NCBI GenBank assembly: GCA_037957365.1
Contig: JARHVA010000397.1
Coordinates: 2,830,001 to 2,894,000, forward strand
Source of the DNA: Torreya grandis
Taxonomy: Eukaryota; Streptophyta; Pinopsida; Cupressales; Taxaceae
Length of the DNA stretch: 64,000 bases
Direction of reading: 5' to 3'
Part shown: one piece after another, positions 37,601 through 48,285 of the stretch
Layout: each line of letters starts with the position of its first letter
Numbering within the stretch: position 1 is the first letter of the stretch
Translations under genes and position numbers: made by a program
The notes under the pieces: model-generated
Told to the model about the DNA's origin: nothing
Seen by the model: the letters and a program-made list of their open reading frames with translations, nothing else
The model's database searches: none

Positions 37601-37785
37601 TCAAATGATATATAGAGAGGATTAAAAATGATATCAAGAAATTAGAGGTGCAAGAAAAAGAGATATTTATGAGACCAGTTGTCAACCTTCAGCTCATCAA
37701 TGAACAACATTATAGGTTGACAATCCTATAGGGTAAGCAACAACAAGGGACTTTATCAACACAAGGACCCCAGAGTAAAAGTTAA
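34628..37785 (+). pseudogene. LTR-borne reading frame, copy 3 (solo LTR)
   Basis: Third copy of the unknown ~1,050-codon protein, from ATG 34628 to TAA 37783-37785. Best preserved at 34837-35322, interrupted by a TAG at 35032 where copy 1 has CAA. It contains GRIPITQFRYGIN, FTTYVNKIWVPFVYFMVEK and, after a break, EMRQWDPYER (35849-35878). An acidic/polar linker follows (36280-36400), then the two-part basic cluster PKRK...KKPK (36442-36498), then the helical C-terminal part ending near VVNLQLINEQH (37679-37710). Where copies 1 and 2 share a TAG (6862 and 19596), this copy has TGG, showing the residue was Trp. No known domain is recognised. Confidence 0.7.
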
Positions 37786-38819
37786 ATAAGAATATTCTCT
37801 TTGTATTAACTTTATAAATTTTTTAAATAGAAAATTATTCTAATCAAGCATGTGCAGCTTATAATCACATTGCATATAGGTCAGTCCACTTGGAAAGGTT
37901 TAGTGTATTCTAGAAACTTCTATAAAAAAGATAGTTGTCCTTACACTTGTACACTTATAAGTGTATATGTCCAAATGAAATGTGGCCATGTTTTCATTTG
38001 TAAAAGTGGGGGGAGTTTTTAGAGATAAAAACTAGTGTAAAATTTAAACAACTAATGCAAGCAGATAATTCTAAAAAGATTGTCTCATTTTATGTGTCAA
38101 TTTTTAAATGGCTTCTCTCTCACTTGTCTATTTTGAATTGTAGATTTGAATAGTTATTATAGACTCTTAGTGTGTACCTTTGAATGAAGAATTGTTAACT
38201 TGTGATTATGCTAGGATAAATAAAGTTTCTCTAGTTTACTTCATTTTATTTGCTCTGCATTTGTAGATGTGCATCAACTATTTGTTTATAGGAGTAAATC
38301 TTTAAAGTAAGCTTGTTTCTTATTTGCATTATTTTTTAACTTCCTCAGAATTTTTTTTGGTGTGTGGTAATATTCAATCTTAAGTTGTTTCATATCATAC
38401 ATGGGTTTTAATTACATGCCTAGATAGTATTTGAACATTTTCATGATATATGCAATGAAAATCAGTAGTAACATATTTTATTTCTACCCTTATCTTCCTT
38501 TTTATTCTTTTTTAACCAATTCACTTTAGATTAAAGCTTCATTGTATATGTCCATCTTAGTTTATCCTTATATTTAGAATTAAACATATTTCACCATAAT
38601 TATCATAGTTTATCTTATTATTTGAAAATATTTTTAGGACATAGTGGCTCTCAACCACCAACTAATATAAATATTATGAAACAATCATTTTTTATGCCTC
38701 TATTCCAACATCAATAACAATATTATCACAAAATACAACTCATGCTCTAAATTCTAAAATGATAAGTGTTTCTTAAATACTCATGATCACCTTGTGAGAC
38801 ATATTTAGGCATCAACAAG

Positions 38820-38824
38820 CACTA
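38820..38824. other. Target-site duplication CACTA, right of the solo LTR
   Basis: Pairs with 31995-31999. Confidence 0.85.
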
Positions 38825-39790
38825 CGGGGAGTAGCATGAGACTTGGAGTGGTATAGAGATATGTTAGAGGCCTTGGTGGATGGGGAGGTTATTTGGAGGC
38901 TATATACCAGATTCCTAGCATGGGTAAGCTATGCTAGGTAGACCTTGTCACTATATAGTTATAGGTGGATAGATGGGAGATGGGAGCATGAGGTAGATCT
39001 CATCCCATTTGACAAGGTTAGGAGATAGTTAGGCTAGTGTAGGGTGTCCTAGGTGATTTTATAAAGTACAAGAGATAGGATGTCAAGGTACCACTTCCTC
39101 TATTAGATCTTGAAGAGATGGATATTGACTATGAGGAGATACTAATGGTAGTATTTATTGATGATATATGGGTTATGTTTGATTACCTTGTATAGTTTTA
39201 GGTGAATTATGTAGTGACAATGTTTAGGGGAGATGATGTATAGTAGGATCTTGATGTAGACATGGTTGATGGTGGTGGGGATTAGATGGACATGGATGCC
39301 CCTAATAGGTAGGCACTCATCATAGAGAGATATTAGGTGAGGATGGCACTAGCCACAACACAAGCAGCTCTATCAATAGTGACTGCAAACAGAGATATGT
39401 CATAGGACTAGGTGGCTACCCTTATGCATGAGAGGGATATAACATGAGGGTAGCTAGCCTTGGTGACACAAGATAGGGATGCCCTGAGATAGGTAGGAGG
39501 GTAGGTACCTATACTTGCTAGACCATTGAGGACCATTTTTGTGGATAGGTATGTGTCCATAGTCAAAGAGATTAGATACTATGAGGCACTAGTCTTTATA
39601 AAAATTCTAGATGAGCCTTGATATGTTAATTATAGATCAATGATTACTAGAGGAGATAACAACACTACACTGAGTCAATGGGTAGTGTTTGTGGATACAT
39701 AAATAGATCTTAGAGATGGATAGGCTCCAAGGAGTAGTAGTGTTCCTTCACCTTAGATTCTTATGAGATGCTTATTTTGATGTATTATAT
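38825..39790 (+). pseudogene. Plant mobile domain (PMD) pseudogene, C-terminal part
   Basis: Continues the PMD gene after the solo LTR. Seen in order: WYRDMLEALVDGEVIWRLYT; a DLIPFDKVRRxLG segment (x is a stop) matching the family's W-H-x-x-D-R-V-x-R-Q-F-G landmark; then a tail with acidic MDIDYEEILMV, RMALATTQAALSIVTANRDM, LARPLRTIFVDRYVSIVKEI and a final segment to ~39760. Stops are mostly TAG/TAA at positions likely to have been Gln or Trp. Together with 31269-31994 this would have been ~550 codons, typical of a mobile-element PMD protein. Confidence 0.65.
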
Positions 39791-41439
39791 GATTTTAATA
39801 CTAGCCTGTGAGTTGAGGTAGTGAGATGTACACATTTATTTGAGAGACATGGACATTATTATGATATATGATTATTTATGATTATGAGATTATTAATGTG
39901 ATTATGGGTTATGGATTTTATTTATGGTTATGATTAGGTTTTTTATGTTCATGATGTGATGATGTTGTTTATGATATGATAATGATGCTATGATTAGAAT
40001 TTATATTATTAGTAGATACATGCTTAGTTAGATGTTAGAAATGTGGATTAATGAATCTATGTTCCCTTTTACCTAGATAGACATATGATGGATAACATAT
40101 GTGGTGACTCATTGGTTTATAAATGGTTATAAATGTGATAAATTATGATTATTAAATATATTTGATTAGTTATTTAGATAGAAGAGATGAATTTTGATAT
40201 ATGAGGTGGTTAATTTATTAAAATGTTTTTATGGTTAAAACACTTAAACAAATAAGGTAGAAGAAAATCATGAAACAAAACATAAAATATTGATTTAAAT
40301 TTTGTTTAATGAATTGTATTGGATTAGATGAAGGTGAATTAATATTAAAACACATAGAATAAGTTTAGACAACAAAACTAGATGTGAGAAAAGAAAAGAA
40401 AGATAAAACAATCAAAAGACAATCATCATAATGAATGCATCAACAAATAGGTTTGAGAAAACAAGAAAGAGACATAATTCTCTTTCATTAGTGAGGACTA
40501 AAACAAAATGAATCTAGATCAGCTTATGAACCTAAGCCCTTCACTTGATTTGCATCAATGTTTTCAATTAGTAAAAAAGTCTCCTGATCACATAGTGTCA
40601 AGAAAGCTCAAAATCCTTTATTTAATAGAGGGTATAAAGGGGAGATGGATGATAAAATAACCTTTGTATGAGGTTATATTTCCCATTATGTAGGCTATCA
40701 AAGAGTTGGTATAAACAAATCTATGTCATAGATGGTATAGACTGATTAATTTAGGAAGTTTACTTATGAACGTCGATTGTGGCTTCTAAATAATGGGTAT
40801 TTTTATATTTTTGTTATTACTTTGATAGGTTGGGGAAACTGATTGATGTGAGAAGATTTTAAGAAATTGATCACTTGTGACAAATTCTTTTTCTTAGCCA
40901 TCATTCAAGGAAATGGTTCGATCCTTTTGAGACCTGTTTTAAGCTTTGTGATAGTTATCCTTTAAGGGAGTAGTATACCTTACATTGTGAATTTTTGATT
41001 AGTTTTTGTATCTATCCTTAAAGAGAGTAGTCTCCTAATACTATAGATGACCCATAAGAGATATGACTTTTAGTGTGGTTATTTTTTATGACATATAATT
41101 TTTTATATAGGCTTAAAGGTGTACTTGTATGATGGAAAAACTAAAGCACACAAACTTTAAAATAGTGGGTGAGAGGATTCTTTGAGAGACAATGACCATG
41201 GGATTCCATCCTATTCGGGATAAAAAGTATCCATGAGAATCATGCCATGGGTATAACTCTGGTACCCATATTTAGGATTAAGGCTATAACTATGATATAA
41301 AATCACATGATTATGTGCTTTAATTAGTAGTATTTAAAGTGAAAGGGTGAAGGGGAAAATATTACAAAACAAGGGATAAGCTTAAGTTAGATAGAAGTTG
41401 AGTTTGATCTTATTTAACAAAATAAAGGATGTAGATGAG
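39791..41439. other. 3' region of Element 3 between INT and PMD
   Basis: No gene seen. Very AT-rich with repeated ATGATT runs near 39860-39990. Confidence 0.5.
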
Positions 41440-42560
41440 AAGCATTAAGAGGCTCAAGCTCTAGTTTCCCTTCAAGAGAGGATAACTGATAAGTTCTTGA
41501 TCCATACTTATGCATAATGATATAAGGTCCAAGCCAATTGAAATAAAACTTTCCCCACTTGATTTTTCTCGTATTGGTTACATGTTGATTTTCCTTTAAG
41601 ATGAGGTCTTCAATGTTTAATTCTTATTCTCTTATGTGTTTGTTATAAGCACATTTGATTTTATTTTGATAGACATGAAGATGGTTAAGTGTGGACAAAT
41701 GATGCTCATCAATTAGCTTAAGTTGGGATAAATATTCTTGATTATAATCACCTTTAGAAATGATATCTTATAGGGATATATGAAGAGAGGGAATTTTGAC
41801 TTCGAAGGGAAAGAATACTTCTTCAAAAAAAGAAGAGAAAGGGGTAGTACTTGTAGGGGTTTGAATACTAGTACGATATTCCCATAAAGTAAACGGGATG
41901 TGTAAATGCCAATCCCAACTAGATGCATTAACCATTTTAGTTAGCATGGTGTTAAGGTTTTTGTTATAAGTTAAACTTGTACATTAGCTTATGGATGATA
42001 GGGAAAGGATAAACTTAACTTAATGTCAAATGCATCATAAAGGCCTTGGACTTTTCAATTCCTAAAATATTTACAATTATTGATGATTATTTTATGAGGA
42101 ACACTAAAATGATAGATAATGTGATGGTTAATAAAATAGACAATATTTTTGGCTTTGGTTGAGATGAGATTAATATATTCCACCCATTTGGTAAAATATT
42201 ATGTCCTAGTGATGATACTGATGTCATAATGAAGAATGGGGGTTAATTTCATCAATAAGATTCAATCTCCATTATGAGAAGGGGAAAAAATCCTTGGATA
42301 CTTAGAGTCTATGACTAGGTGTGTGATGTAAATTAGCATGTTGTTGACATTTAACATACTTCTTCACATAATCATAATATTCATGGTTAAGGGTGGACCA
42401 ATGGTAGCCAAGGTGAAGGATACATTTAGTGAAAGTTAGGCCACTAAAATGTCCCCCACAAATCCCATCATGAATTTATCTGATAGCATGAGAAATTTTA
42501 TTACTTCATAAGCAAAAAAAAAGGAGACCATTAAAGCCACACTTGTAAAAAATTCCCCCT
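41440..42560 (-). pseudogene. Element 3 integrase remnant
   Basis: Read from 42560 downward. Zinc finger: IHDGICGGHFSG with both His kept, then VKKYVKCQQ where the first Cys of the C-x-x-C pair is Tyr. In the core the W-x-x-D-x-I-x-x-I-N-P segment reads WRLNLIDEINP, with Asn for the first catalytic Asp. The second half is clear at 41940-41780: NASSWDWHLHIPFTLWEYRT, then TSTTPFSSF and KIPSLHISL, matching the family's W-H-E-x-L-P-x-A-L-x-G-Y-R-T and T-P-F-x-L-x-Y-G segments. The C-terminal domain at 41650-41450 has a GKF-x-x-N-W-x-G-P-Y landmark and ends near HLHPLF. Stops are frequent. Confidence 0.8.
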
Positions 42561-42879
42561 AGTATGGTATAATGAGAGGTACCCTAAATTAATTATCTTC
42601 AACCATTCCTAGAAATATTGGAGGGGATGATGCCTAGGTTGAAATAGTCAAGGATATCCTTATACCAAAGGTTGGGTTGGGTCTTCTCCACACTAAAGAT
42701 GGAAAGAGGGTTTGATTTGGTATAATAAGGCTTGATAAGATGATGTATAGTGATAAATAACTTAGATTTGGAAGGTACAGATGGGATCTAGGAATCAAGA
42801 GAAGCCATTATATCAGAAAAATTGTTCATAGATCACAGAGTGGCTTGGATAAGGTAATGCTAAAATGATGTTAAGAGTA

Positions 42880-43175
42880 CATAGACTAGATATTTATACT
42901 ATTATAAGACATTATTTTTACATTGATAAGAGCCATTGATTTAATTGACCAAAAGTTAGGAATCACCAAAAATACCGATGATCTTGACTCCATGGCCAAA
43001 GTAGTATGGAGACCTATCACTAAGGCTTCATACTTAGCCATGTTGTTGGTAAAATTAAAATCAAGATTGAAATATAATGGAAGGGGTTCACCATCAAGGG
43101 GAATGAGAATAATACTAGTACCCCCACCACATTGTCACTTTGAGTCATTGAATAATGTGTTCATTTGATATGTGA
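42880..43175 (-). pseudogene. Element 3 additional RNase H (aRNH)
   Basis: Between RNase H and integrase. Visible: TLFNDSKxQCGGGTSIILI (x is a stop), PLDGEPLPLYFNLDF, then FTNNMAKYEALVIGL. The family has AEYEA here; the catalytic Glu is Lys (GAG to AAG). Its position downstream of the native RNase H is the arrangement of Ogre- and Retand-like Tat elements and differs from Element 2. Confidence 0.75.
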
Positions 43176-43299
43176 CATTATCTTAAGAAAGAGTCATGAT
43201 AGACTCATCGAGAAACTCAAGAGGAGAAGGTTGATTGTCCACTAAAGGTGATTTATCCAATTAGTCGATGATGACTTGCCATTTTATTGACTTCTACTA

Positions 43300-43750
43300 G
43301 AGGAAATTAAGGTCAAATTTATCTAAGATCATGAGTCACTTAGCCATACACTTATTTTGGTATGGCTTGGAGTGTATATACTTGAGTTGGTCAATTTTGG
43401 TTATGACATAGGTCTTGTGGTTGAGAAGGTAGTGGTAGAGTTTGGAATCCATGAAGACCAAGGCAAGACAAAGTTTTTTGGTATGGGTGTATCAAGTCTC
43501 ATAATCTATAGGTATTTGACTTATATAGTACATGACTTACTCTTTATGATGCTCATTTAGATGTGCAAGCATTACCCCTAAGGAGTAGTCAGTGGTATAA
43601 ATATAAAGGTAGAAAGGTTGATCCTCTCTAGGAGGAATGAGGATGGGTGGAAAAATAAGGTAATTTTTAAGTGAATCAAAGGCCTTTTGATAATTTTTAT
43701 TCCACTTAAAAGATACATCCTTTTTCTAAAGGTGGTGGAAAGGTTGGCAT
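43300..43750 (-). pseudogene. Element 3 RNase H remnant
   Basis: Follows RT. Visible: WNKNYQKAFDSLKNYL, REDQPFYLYI, SLGVMLAHLNE, VMYYISQIP (family: A-I-Y-Y-L-S-K), LCLALVF and HYLLNHKTYVI. Order and spacing are normal for a gypsy RNase H. Stops near 43555 and elsewhere break the frame. Confidence 0.7.
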
Positions 43751-43759
43751 CTATCAGAT

Positions 43760-44450
43760 AGCTAAGAGATGAAGAAAAAAATGGATTAGAGCTTCCCCTA
43801 TAAACTGAAAAGTTTATTGAGATGGGTAGGAGTAGGCATGTCAAGGATCACTTTGATTTTGGTGGGATCAACTTCAATTCCTTGAAGAGAGATAATAAAT
43901 CCAAGGAGATTTCTTGATACGACCCCAAAATTATAATTTTTAGGGTTAAGGCAGACATGGTAATGGATGAGGCATTTGAAAATAACCTTGAGAATTTTTA
44001 AATGATATTTATGGCATTTATATTTCCTAAGAATGTCATCTACGTAATCCTCTATAATATTGTGAATAAGGTCATGTAATATATAGGTCATGGCACGTTG
44101 GTAAGTTGTACCAACATGTTTTAGACCAAAAGGCTTGACCTTATAGTAGAAGGTTCTCCATGGGGCGATAATAATATTTTTTTGTTTGTCTATAGGTGAA
44201 ATTAAGATTTGATTATAGCCCAAGAAACCATCCATAAGAGATAGCATCTCATGGTTAGCAGTAAGATCAATAAGCTAGTCAATGCTTGGGAAAGGAAAGT
44301 CATCTTTTGGGTAGGTAAGGTTAATATTATGGAAATCCATGCAAATTCAAAGTCCCCCTATTATTTTTGTGATAGGGATGGCATTCAAGATCCATTGGGA
44401 ATAGTCAATGGGTTGGATGAAATTTATGGATAGCAGGCATTAAATCTCTT
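43760..44450 (-). pseudogene. Element 3 reverse transcriptase remnant
   Basis: Best preserved pol domain. From 44440 down: WILNAIPITKI; PKDDFPFPSID; then a 149-codon open stretch (44247-43798) with MLSLMDGFLGYNQI, APWRTFYYKVKPFGLKHVG, TYQRAMTYILHDL, DYVDDILRKYKCH (intact active-site Asp pair), CLNPKNYNFGV, LLGFIISLQGIEVDPTKI and a final MPTP. This is the pattern of plant Tat/Ogre-type gypsy RT. A stop lies in the LID segment just before it. Confidence 0.9.
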
Positions 44451-44489
44451 CTTTGACAAGAAGTGATATGCAAGGGTGTATCTGATGAA

Positions 44490-45560
44490 GCTTCTACTTG
44501 ATAGTATTAACATCATCGATAGTAAATATTTTATGGGTAGTGATGGAAGGGTTGATTCCTAGTATGTCACTATAATACCAAGAAAATGTTATGTTACAGT
44601 CTTGTAGGAAGGAGGGAAAATATTGAAGCTCTAAAGAATATAGGGATTGGATGATTTTGACAATACATGGGTTATCATGAGTACCCAAGTTGACATCCAT
44701 AGTGGATTCATTCAAGATGGTTGTAATCTTATATACTAAGATAAGTAAGAAGGGAATCATCATTTTGACATTGAATGGTATTAATGGTAGGAGAATCATC
44801 TTCTACAATCTTAGGATGAGTCAAAGGAATGATTATGGTCTCCCCATCCTTTTGATAATTTAGGGGTCCAAGGGTAATCATGTTGATGGAAAAAAAGGGG
44901 GGAAGGATTGCAAGATCCTCAGATCTTGATGGTGAAGGGGTTGGTGAGTATGGGACTTTCTCATCAATGATGGTAACATGAGGCAAATTGGTTAGCTCTT
45001 TAGGTATTATGAACCTGAGACCAAATCTCTCATAAGGATTTTGTGTCTTACATGGAAACAACTCATGTGGTCCATTATCATAACATCCTAGATTGAATCC
45101 CTTCCAATCACACCTATGGAGGTATGTTTTGGTGAAATTTGGTTTATCAAAATAGGCAAAATTGAAGGTGAATGGTCAAAGAGAAGAGGAGGTAAAGGAT
45201 GTGGCAAGTGGTTGATCAAGTTCCCCATAGACAAGATTAGTTTGGATATTAGGAGGCCTAAAATGAATAATGGTTCTAATATTGAGATCATAATTGGGAT
45301 TCTAGTCAAGGTTCCCGTACTCTTGGGGAGTAGGGAAGTCATCCAAGGTCAAGAGGCAATACTCCCCAAGTGAGAGACATTGGAATGTTGATTCCATGGG
45401 TTCCTTCATGTGGATTTGGATAGAAGGGATGAATGAGATAGTTGAGGTGTGGTTGGTGGAAGAGGTAGATTCATCATTGGTTGGTAAAGGCTTGAGAAAT
45501 TGGAGGAGAACATAAATGGGATGGTACATTATGTTCATGATGTAAAAGTACATAGATAGG
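44490..45560 (-). pseudogene. Element 3 protease-RT linker
   Basis: Overlapping open stretches (45553-45302, 45342-45088, 45061-44729, 44799-44494) in different frames record the long linker of Tat elements. The last has VNLGTHDNPCIVKI, SFLQDCNITFSWYYSDI and GINPSITTHKI, matching the conserved segment (V-F-A-W-S-Y-x-D-M-x-G-I-D) that precedes RT. No enzymatic domain. Confidence 0.7.
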
Positions 45561-45569
45561 TTTGTATGG

Positions 45570-45940
45570 TAACTACTTGACCTTTGTTTTCAAAATTGAT
45601 GCACCAATGTAGGGTAGATTGCACATAATTCATGGAATGGATCGAAGGGCATCCAAGTAGAACATTGTACTAGAACTCACCTTATACTATGTAGAAGAGA
45701 TCAACAAGCATGTGAGGTCCTAAATGAACGTGGAAGATGATAGTTCCTAGATTTGTTGTTATAGTGTCATTAAAGGAATGGAACACCAATGTGGTTTTTG
45801 ACATAATGTTCTCTATCAATTTTAGCTAGTCATATGTATGGGAGGAGATAATATTGATGCTAGCTTCACTATCAATCATAACCCTTTTGATGTGGGTCTG
45901 GTTGATGTATGTGGTAATGAAGAGGGGATGATCTAGATCT
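45570..45940 (-). pseudogene. Element 3 aspartic protease remnant
   Basis: FITTYINQTHIKRVMIDSEA followed by SINII marks the active-site loop; the family has D-[SG]-G-A-S-x-N, and here the Gly is Glu. Downstream NVLLGCPSIHSMNYVQSTLH matches the conserved L-L-G-R-P-W-I-H segment at the end of the domain. Both landmarks are in frame and correctly spaced. Confidence 0.8.
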
Positions 45941-48285
45941 TGGGGATTAATGAAGGGTATTTTTGAATCCTTAAAGGTAATAAGGCTGGAATACTGAAGG
46001 GCTCTAACAAAGGCTTCTAGAGGTTATAGATCTTCTAGTTAAACCTTTATGGTTTTCAAAGCCTCTATCATCACATGGTAATGATGGGGAGAGGTATTGA
46101 TTAGTTTGTATAAAATCATCTTCATCAGGGTTTGGTGAAATTTTTATAGTACTCTTTGGATTAACTCAAAAGGGTTGGATTGGGAGGCACCCAAGATGGA
46201 CACCTTGGGCTTGGGTGAAGGTGAAGGTCTTTGGGTTTGGTTAGGTGATTAGGTGGTGGAAGAAATATATGTCCATAGAATGGACACATTTTACTTCTTT
46301 TTATCCTTTTATTAGGCTTGTGCTCATGTGACCACTTGTATGGTATGGATTTTGGAAGGTGTTGGGCTAATAGCCTACTTCAGTTCCTCCTCTCTCTTAG
46401 ATGAGAGTGTGAGGGTAGGTTGGTTTGGCATGGTTGCTTGTGGTTTTTAGAGTGATGGTGGGCTCATGAGAGGATCTTCTCATAATAAATCATCTTCATC
46501 ACATATTTGGTGGATGATGACTTAGAGAGATTTATACTTATTTTTATCATGCCTAGGTGTTTTATGGTAAGATAAAATCAGATTATCATTAAACTAGGAT
46601 GGCTTATGACTATGGGCATAAAATGGTTTTATAGGAGGTAAATTCAAGAAATAAGTTTGAAATAACCTTGGTAGGATAGTTGAGTAATACTCAAGTAAAG
46701 GTGGCAAGGGTGTTGGGGTTTTGGCTTTGACTTTTGGGGTGGAAACCTTCTCAAGAGTAGGCTTTACAATGGGAATATTATTGGTATATGTTTTTGGAGT
46801 AGATTTCTTAGGGGATAATGGTTTTTAGGTGGAAAGAGTAGAAGTAGATGGTTTTGAGGCAGAAGGTCTAGAAATGGAAGGCTTAGTAGTGGATAATTTT
46901 GAGGTATAAGGTGTGCAAAGAATAAGTAGAGGTGTATCTAAAAGAGGAGGTCAGGTTTGGGTTGTCTTTGGGAGACATGTTCACTTGATGGAAGGATGAG
47001 GTCCTAAGATGGAAAAAGTATGTGGTCCTCAAATATAAGGAAAGGTAGAAATGGGTGGTAAATTTTTGGTTTTTAGGATCATAGGTGGATCTATTTTCTT
47101 AGTTGGCTTAATATGGTGTTTCTTTGATGGGTTAGATGGTGGTAAATCCAATTTTAATGGAGGGTGAGTAAGGCTCTACATAGGGAGCATTCCTAAATTT
47201 TTGATGGGATTTTTTGGGATGTTATAATGTGTTTGGGTTACTTTGGGTGAAGTTTATTTGGTTGGTTAAACTATGGTTTGAGAGGTAGAGGTTTCCATTG
47301 GTTTGGTTGGGATGATGGTGGGCTCACTAGTGGAAGTGGAAGGTTGGGTTGACAATGTCACGGTTAAGGTCTCTTACTTGGTTGGATAGGGGAACCCAAG
47401 ATGGTGCCAAAATGTAGCATGATCCATGTTGGGTTGGGATAGGTACTCCAAGTTTTGAACTAGTCTATAAAAAGGCTTATAGATAGGTTTGGTTCCTTCA
47501 GTATTGGTCTTAAGGACAAACCCATGGGTTGAGAGAGGAGAAAGATTACCTTGTAATTTTCCTTAATCAAAGTCTCCAAGTTTTGGGAAAGTGATTCCTC
47601 CATGGGAGGAGTAAATAAAGTGAGCTCTTCTTCAAGAATGCTTTCCAAAGTAAGAGTAGATTGCTCTATGATGGAAGAGAAAGGTATGGTGGTAATGGTT
47701 GCCTCCTTTGGCATGTCTTCCAAAGGAGAGGTTGGTATCTCCACTACCTCAATTAGTGGAGAAAGGGGAATAATTGCTTGCTTTGTTTTGGTTCTCAAAG
47801 GAATTTAAGGTGACTCAACTACCTCAATAAGTGGAAGGGAAGAATAGGTTGTTTGGGAAATGGTTTCCTCAAAAATGAGCTTACTAAAGACCACATTGAT
47901 AGTATGGGCCTCATAGTTGTGAGAGGATTCTAATTTATTGTTTTCATTATTCATAGAAGGGGCATGGTTGGGAAAAGGTTGTATAGATATCTCAAGTGAC
48001 TGATTTGAGAGTGCATTGGGATTATATATCATGAATTCCCCCTTGGTAATCAACCCTTGTATAATGATTTTAAATGTATTACATCTACTAACAACACGTC
48101 CAATGACGGTGGAAGGAACATAATTCATTCTCTGTATACCAACAAGGTATAGGATGAGAGGAATAAAAATATTGTGGGGTTTTTATTGGAGAAAGTTGTA
48201 TGATTTTTAATTTCAACAACTTTTCTAAAATAAAATCATATGACTCCCCTAGCAGAGTATATTGATTTTGGTTGTTATGGTTTTG
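45941..48285 (-). pseudogene. Element 3 gag-protease spacer
   Basis: Long Pro/Ser/Thr/Glu-rich stretch with open pieces at 48128-47805 and 47798-47460. No recognisable domain; a zinc knuckle was looked for and not found. It is presumed part of the gag-pol polyprotein because it lies between gag and protease on the same strand. Confidence 0.5.

Larger units (their letters stand above)
32000..38819 (+). mobile_element. Solo LTR of the Element 2 family (6.8 kb)
   Basis: Starts TTGAGGTCAACATACCCCC and ends GCATCAACAAG, exactly as the LTRs of Element 2, with TSD CACTA on both sides and no gag-pol. It is more diverged from the two Element 2 LTRs than they are from each other, and its upstream part is ~0.8 kb longer, partly from a three-fold ~100-bp repeat. 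The normal explanation is recombination between two LTRs that removed the internal region. It keeps a full TATA-plus-reading-frame cassette and disrupts the PMD gene. Confidence 0.85.

Noticed and set aside
42923..43560. Plus-strand frames opposite Element 3 pol, and other short frames in 44-50 kb on the plus strand
   Set aside because: Shadows of the minus-strand RNase H, aRNH and gag-pol reading.
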